This document shows, one piece after another, positions 60,893 to 64,000 of a DNA stretch of 64,000 bases. The position numbers were made by a program, and so were the translations under genes. The DNA is from Sphingomonadales bacterium. Lineage in GTDB: Bacteria; Pseudomonadota; Alphaproteobacteria; Sphingomonadales; Sphingomonadaceae. The stretch spans positions 170,960 to 234,959 of the forward strand of contig JAIXWO010000013.1 in assembly GCA_027491235.1 (NCBI GenBank), given 5' to 3'. Position 1 is the first letter of the stretch; each line of letters opens with the position of its first letter. Under the pieces are notes generated by a model. It had not been told where the DNA came from and did no database searches. It saw only the letters and a list, made by a program, of their open reading frames with translations.

Positions 60893-60916
60893 CCCCGCCG
60901 GATCGCTCCGACGGGG
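60893..60916 (-). terminator. rpoC terminator
   Basis: CCCCGTCGG pairs with CCGGCGGGG on the minus strand around a six-base loop, followed by TTTTACTTTT. It lies about 35 bases past the rpoC stop and is nearly the same hairpin as those after the PEP-CTERM genes. Confidence 0.85.
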
Positions 60917-60951
60917 TCAAACTTTTTCATCCGGCTAAGGATGCGGAGGGT

Positions 60952-63900
60952 TTATTCTCCGCCCTTGTCCTCAGCTGTTTCCGGCGTGTGGATGACAGCG
61001 CCAAGCGCATCATCACCCGTATCGGCCTGCACCGGCTGACGCTGTTCGGCTGCACGCTCTTCTGCGGCGGTCTTCGGCGCGATCAGGCTTTCCTGCCAAG
61101 CGCGCTGCTGGACACGAAGGGCGGCATCGCGGCTGGTTGCCGTCACGCGCAGGCGGTTCATGCCCGCGCCTGTCCCTGCCGGGATGAGGCGACCAACGAT
61201 GACGTTTTCCTTCAGACCGACCAGCGTGTCCTTCTTGCCCTCAACCGAAGCCTGGGTGAGAACGCGGGTGGTTTCCTGGAAGGATGCTGCCGAGATGAAG
61301 CTGCGGGTCTGCAGCGACGCCTTGGTGATGCCAAGGAGGATCGGCTTGCCCTGCGCAGGCTCACCACCGGTGACGGCAGCCTTTGCATTGATTTCAAGCA
61401 TCTCTTCACGGTCAACTTCTTCACCCGGAAGCAGTGTCGTGTCACCGGCATGGGTGATTTCAACCTTCTGCAGCATCTGACGAACGATCGTTTCGATGTG
61501 CTTGTCGTTGATCTTCACGCCCTGCAGACGGTAAACTTCCTGAATTTCCGCAACGAGATATTCAGCCAGCGGCTCAATGCCCATTGCTTCCAGAATGTCA
61601 TGCGGATCAAGCGAGCCGGAGACGATGATGTCACCGCGCTTCAGAAGATCGCCTTCCTGCACGTCGATCACCTTGGACTTGGAGACCAAGAATTCGACCA
61701 GATCACCGTCTTCCGGCTGGATGCCGATCTTGCGCTTTGCCTTATAATCCTTGCCGAAGACGACGCGTCCGGAGATCGGCGCGATGATCGCGGCGTCCTT
61801 CGGCTTACGAGCTTCGAACAATTCAGCAACGCGCGGCAGACCGCCGGTGATGTCGCGGGTCTTGGCGGCTTCACGGGTCACACGGGCGAGAACGTCGCCT
61901 GCCTGAACCGTGGCACCGTCTTCAATCGAAAGCATCGCGCCAACAGCCAGCATGTAGCGGCCAGCTTCACCGGAATCACCGTCGAGCAGCGTCAGGCGCG
62001 GGCGAAGATCGATCTTCGAACGGCCCGGACGGAATTCCGTGACAACCTTCTGCGCGATGCCAGTGGCTTCGTCGGTCTGTTCCACCAGCGTCTGGCCTTC
62101 GACCAGATCCTGATACTTCACGACACCCGGAATTTCCGTGATCACCGGCATGGTGAACGGATCCCATTCTGCGATGCGCGCGCCCTTCTTGACCGGTGCA
62201 CCATCCCCGATGAGGACATAGGAACCGTAAGGCAGACGGTCGACAGCGCGTTCGCGACCATTGTCGTCGAGCAGAACGATTTCGCCGGCACGCGACAGAG
62301 CGACATTACGACCGTTCTTATCGGCAATCGTGCGGAGTTCACGATAGTGCACGGTGCCATCCACAGCCGCTTCAAGATGCGACTGCTGGTTGAGCTGTGC
62401 GGCCCCACCAATGTGGAAGGTACGCATGGTCAGCTGTGTGCCCGGCTCACCGATCGACTGTGCAGCGATAACGCCGACAGCTTCACCGATGTTGACCGGA
62501 GTACCACGCGCAAGGTCACGACCATAGCACTTGCCGCAAACACCCATTCGGGTTTCGCAGATCAGTGGTGAACGGATGCGGACAGCCTGAATGCCAATCT
62601 CTTCGATCGCGGCCACCATCGGCTCGTCGAGCAGCGTACCCGTCGCGATGACGGTTTCTTTGGTCTTGGGATCAACAATATCTTCGGCAACCGTGCGGCC
62701 AAGGATACGTTCGGCCAACGAAGCGATGACCGAACCACCCTGAACAATGGCCTTCATTTCCAGCGCACGTTCTGTGCCGCAATCTTCCTCGATCACGGTG
62801 CAGTCCTGCGACACGTCGACCAGACGGCGGGTCAAGTAACCCGAGTTTGCCGTCTTAAGCGCCGTATCGGCCAGACCCTTACGGGCGCCGTGGGTGGAGT
62901 TGAAGTATTCAAGAACGGTCAGACCTTCCTTGAAGTTTGAAATGATCGGCGTTTCAATGATTTCACCCGACGGCTTGGCCATAAGGCCGCGCATCCCGGC
63001 GAGCTGCTTGATCTGCGCCTGCGAACCACGGGCACCGGAGTGCGCCATCATATAGATCGCGTTGGTGGGCAGTTCGCGTCCATCCTCACCGACCTTTACG
63101 GCTTGGATTTCCTTCATCATTTCGTTGGCCACCTGGTCACCGCAACGGCTCCAGGCGTCGATCACCTTATTGTACTTTTCCTGCTGGGTGATCAGACCGT
63201 CCTGATACTGCTGTTCAAAGTCACGCACGAGGACGCGCGTTTCTTCCACCAGATTGTCCTTGGCAGCCGGGATGACCATGTCGTCCTTGCCGAAGGAAAT
63301 GCCAGCGTTGCAGGCATGACGGAAACCAAGACCCATGATCGCGTCGGCGAACAGAACGGTCTCCTTCTGACCGGTGTGGCGATAGACGATGTCGATGACG
63401 TCGCCGATTTCCTTCTTGGTCAGCAGGCGGTTGACGGTGTCGAAGGGCACCTTGTGGCTCTTCGGCAGACATTCACCCAACAGCATACGGCCCGGCGTCG
63501 TTTCAAAGCGGCCCATGAAGGTTTCACCGGCTTCGTTCGTCTGCGGAACGCGCGCGATGATCTTCGTGTGCAGGGTCACGGCCTTGGCAAACAGGGCCTG
63601 ATGCACCTCATCGATGTTCGACATCATCATGCCCTGGCCAGGCTCATTTTCCTTCATCATCGACAGATAATAAAGGCCGAGAACCATGTCCTGCGACGGG
63701 ACGATGATCGGCTTACCATTGGCAGGCGACAGGATGTTGTTGGTCGACATCATCAGCACGCGCGCTTCGAGCTGGGCTTCCAGCGAGAGCGGCACGTGGA
63801 CGGCCATCTGGTCACCGTCAAAGTCGGCGTTGAAAGCCGAGCAGACGAGCGGGTGCAGCTGGATGGCCTTGCCTTCGATGAGGACAGGTTCAAACGCCTG

Positions 63901-64000
63901 AATGCCGAGGCGGTGAAGCGTCGGTGCGCGGTTGAGCATGACGGGGTGTTCGCGGATCACTTCATCCAGGATGTCCCAGACTTCCTTGCGTTCCTTTTCA
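60952..64000 (-). CDS. rpoC: RNA polymerase beta' subunit (5' end beyond window)
   Basis: About 1016 residues of the C-terminal part of RNA polymerase beta' are visible; the frame is open at the right edge, so the first third lies outside. Near the visible start are [19 protein letters not shown] and the catalytic Mg2+ motif [12 protein letters not shown]. The second zinc site uses [10 protein letters not shown] and [13 protein letters not shown], and the trigger-loop region has [19 protein letters not shown]. The tail is Ala/Gln/Glu-rich ([11 protein letters not shown]). It ends with its own terminator. Confidence 0.97.
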   Translation of the reverse strand, partial: EKERKEVWDILDEVIREHPVMLNRAPTLHRLGIQAFEPVLIEGKAIQLHPLVCSAFNADFDGDQMAVHVPLSLEAQLEARVLMMSTNNILSPANGKPIIVPSQDMVLGLYYLSMMKENEPGQGMMMSNIDEVHQALFAKAVTLHTKIIARVPQTNEAGETFMGRFETTPGRMLLGECLPKSHKVPFDTVNRLLTKKEIGDVIDIVYRHTGQKETVLFADAIMGLGFRHACNAGISFGKDDMVIPAAKDNLVEETRVLVRDFEQQYQDGLITQQEKYNKVIDAWSRCGDQVANEMMKEIQAVKVGEDGRELPTNAIYMMAHSGARGSQAQIKQLAGMRGLMAKPSGEIIETPIISNFKEGLTVLEYFNSTHGARKGLADTALKTANSGYLTRRLVDVSQDCTVIEEDCGTERALEMKAIVQGGSVIASLAERILGRTVAEDIVDPKTKETVIATGTLLDEPMVAAIEEIGIQAVRIRSPLICETRMGVCGKCYGRDLARGTPVNIGEAVGVIAAQSIGEPGTQLTMRTFHIGGAAQLNQQSHLEAAVDGTVHYRELRTIADKNGRNVALSRAGEIVLLDDNGRERAVDRLPYGSYVLIGDGAPVKKGARIAEWDPFTMPVITEIPGVVKYQDLVEGQTLVEQTDEATGIAQKVVTEFRPGRSKIDLRPRLTLLDGDSGEAGRYMLAVGAMLSIEDGATVQAGDVLARVTREAAKTRDITGGLPRVAELFEARKPKDAAIIAPISGRVVFGKDYKAKRKIGIQPEDGDLVEFLVSKSKVIDVQEGDLLKRGDIIVSGSLDPHDILEAMGIEPLAEYLVAEIQEVYRLQGVKINDKHIETIVRQMLQKVEITHAGDTTLLPGEEVDREEMLEINAKAAVTGGEPAQGKPILLGITKASLQTRSFISAASFQETTRVLTQASVEGKKDTLVGLKENVIVGRLIPAGTGAGMNRLRVTATSRDAALRVQQRAWQESLIAPKTAAEERAAEQRQPVQADTGDDALGAVIHTPETAEDKGGE

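Noticed and set aside
57302..60916. Regularly repeated GC-rich hairpins that could suggest a CRISPR or phage array
   Set aside because: The repeats are about 0.9 kb apart and each is the 3' end of a PEP-CTERM gene with its terminator, so they are not spacer-separated repeats.

Overview
The window is a 64 kb piece of a GC-rich alphaproteobacterial chromosome, most likely from the order Sphingomonadales. Supporting signs are PEPxxWA-type PEP-CTERM proteins, a CtrA regulator, methionine synthase split into two proteins, an alphaproteobacterial SOS box (GTTC-N7-GTTC), a timA-mltA-smr block next to secB, and conserved secreted hypothetical proteins. Genes are densely packed with many 1-4 base overlaps, and no gene-free stretch exceeds about 300 bases. 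Identifications rest on reading protein motifs and gene order; no database search was run.

Layout. 1-10.7 kb (accessory): a minus-strand operon that looks like an L-carnitine or acylcarnitine degradation island. In order of transcription it encodes a BKACE enzyme, a carnitine dehydrogenase/thioesterase fusion, an NCS1 permease, a periplasmic alpha/beta hydrolase, a second thioesterase, an acyl-CoA dehydrogenase and an ADP-forming acyl-CoA ligase that runs off the left edge. A divergent GlxA/CdhR-type regulator faces it across a double TGTCGC site. A flavoprotein and an SDR follow. 10.9-19.3 kb: tRNA-Leu, comM, small envelope genes, the rpmH-rnpA-yidD-yidC-yihA block, a GST and dapE. 19.3-27.6 kb: a GGDEF/EAL protein, smr-mltA-timA, secB, murJ, trpS and a DUF4136 lipoprotein. 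27.7-33.3 kb: a one-carbon operon (ArsR-methyltransferase regulator, metF, split metH) with a palindrome at the regulator start. 33.4-40.9 kb: two small lipoproteins, groES-groEL under a perfect CIRCE, a MATE pump, a HupE/UreJ-PPIase pair and one PEP-CTERM protein. 41-52.2 kb: tRNA-Glu, recJ, a class A PBP, glpX, hom, a SleB-type hydrolase and uvrA. 52.4-57.3 kb: ctrA, then the ATP-grasp/alpha-E/transglutaminase/Anbu operon. 57.3-60.7 kb: four tandem PEP-CTERM genes. 60.9 kb to the right edge: rpoC, cut at its 5' end.

The most interesting points are: (i) the carnitine-type island with an unusual transporter, a duplicated thioesterase and a readable operator; (ii) the Anbu peptide-bond/protease operon; (iii) the PEP-CTERM array, whose members have unrelated bodies but near-identical 3' cassettes (sorting tail plus terminator) and share TTAACC-like, CtrA-box-like motifs about 75-100 bases upstream of their starts; and (iv) rnpA, which has no normal start codon at its conserved N-terminus while its frame stays open across the whole of rpmH.
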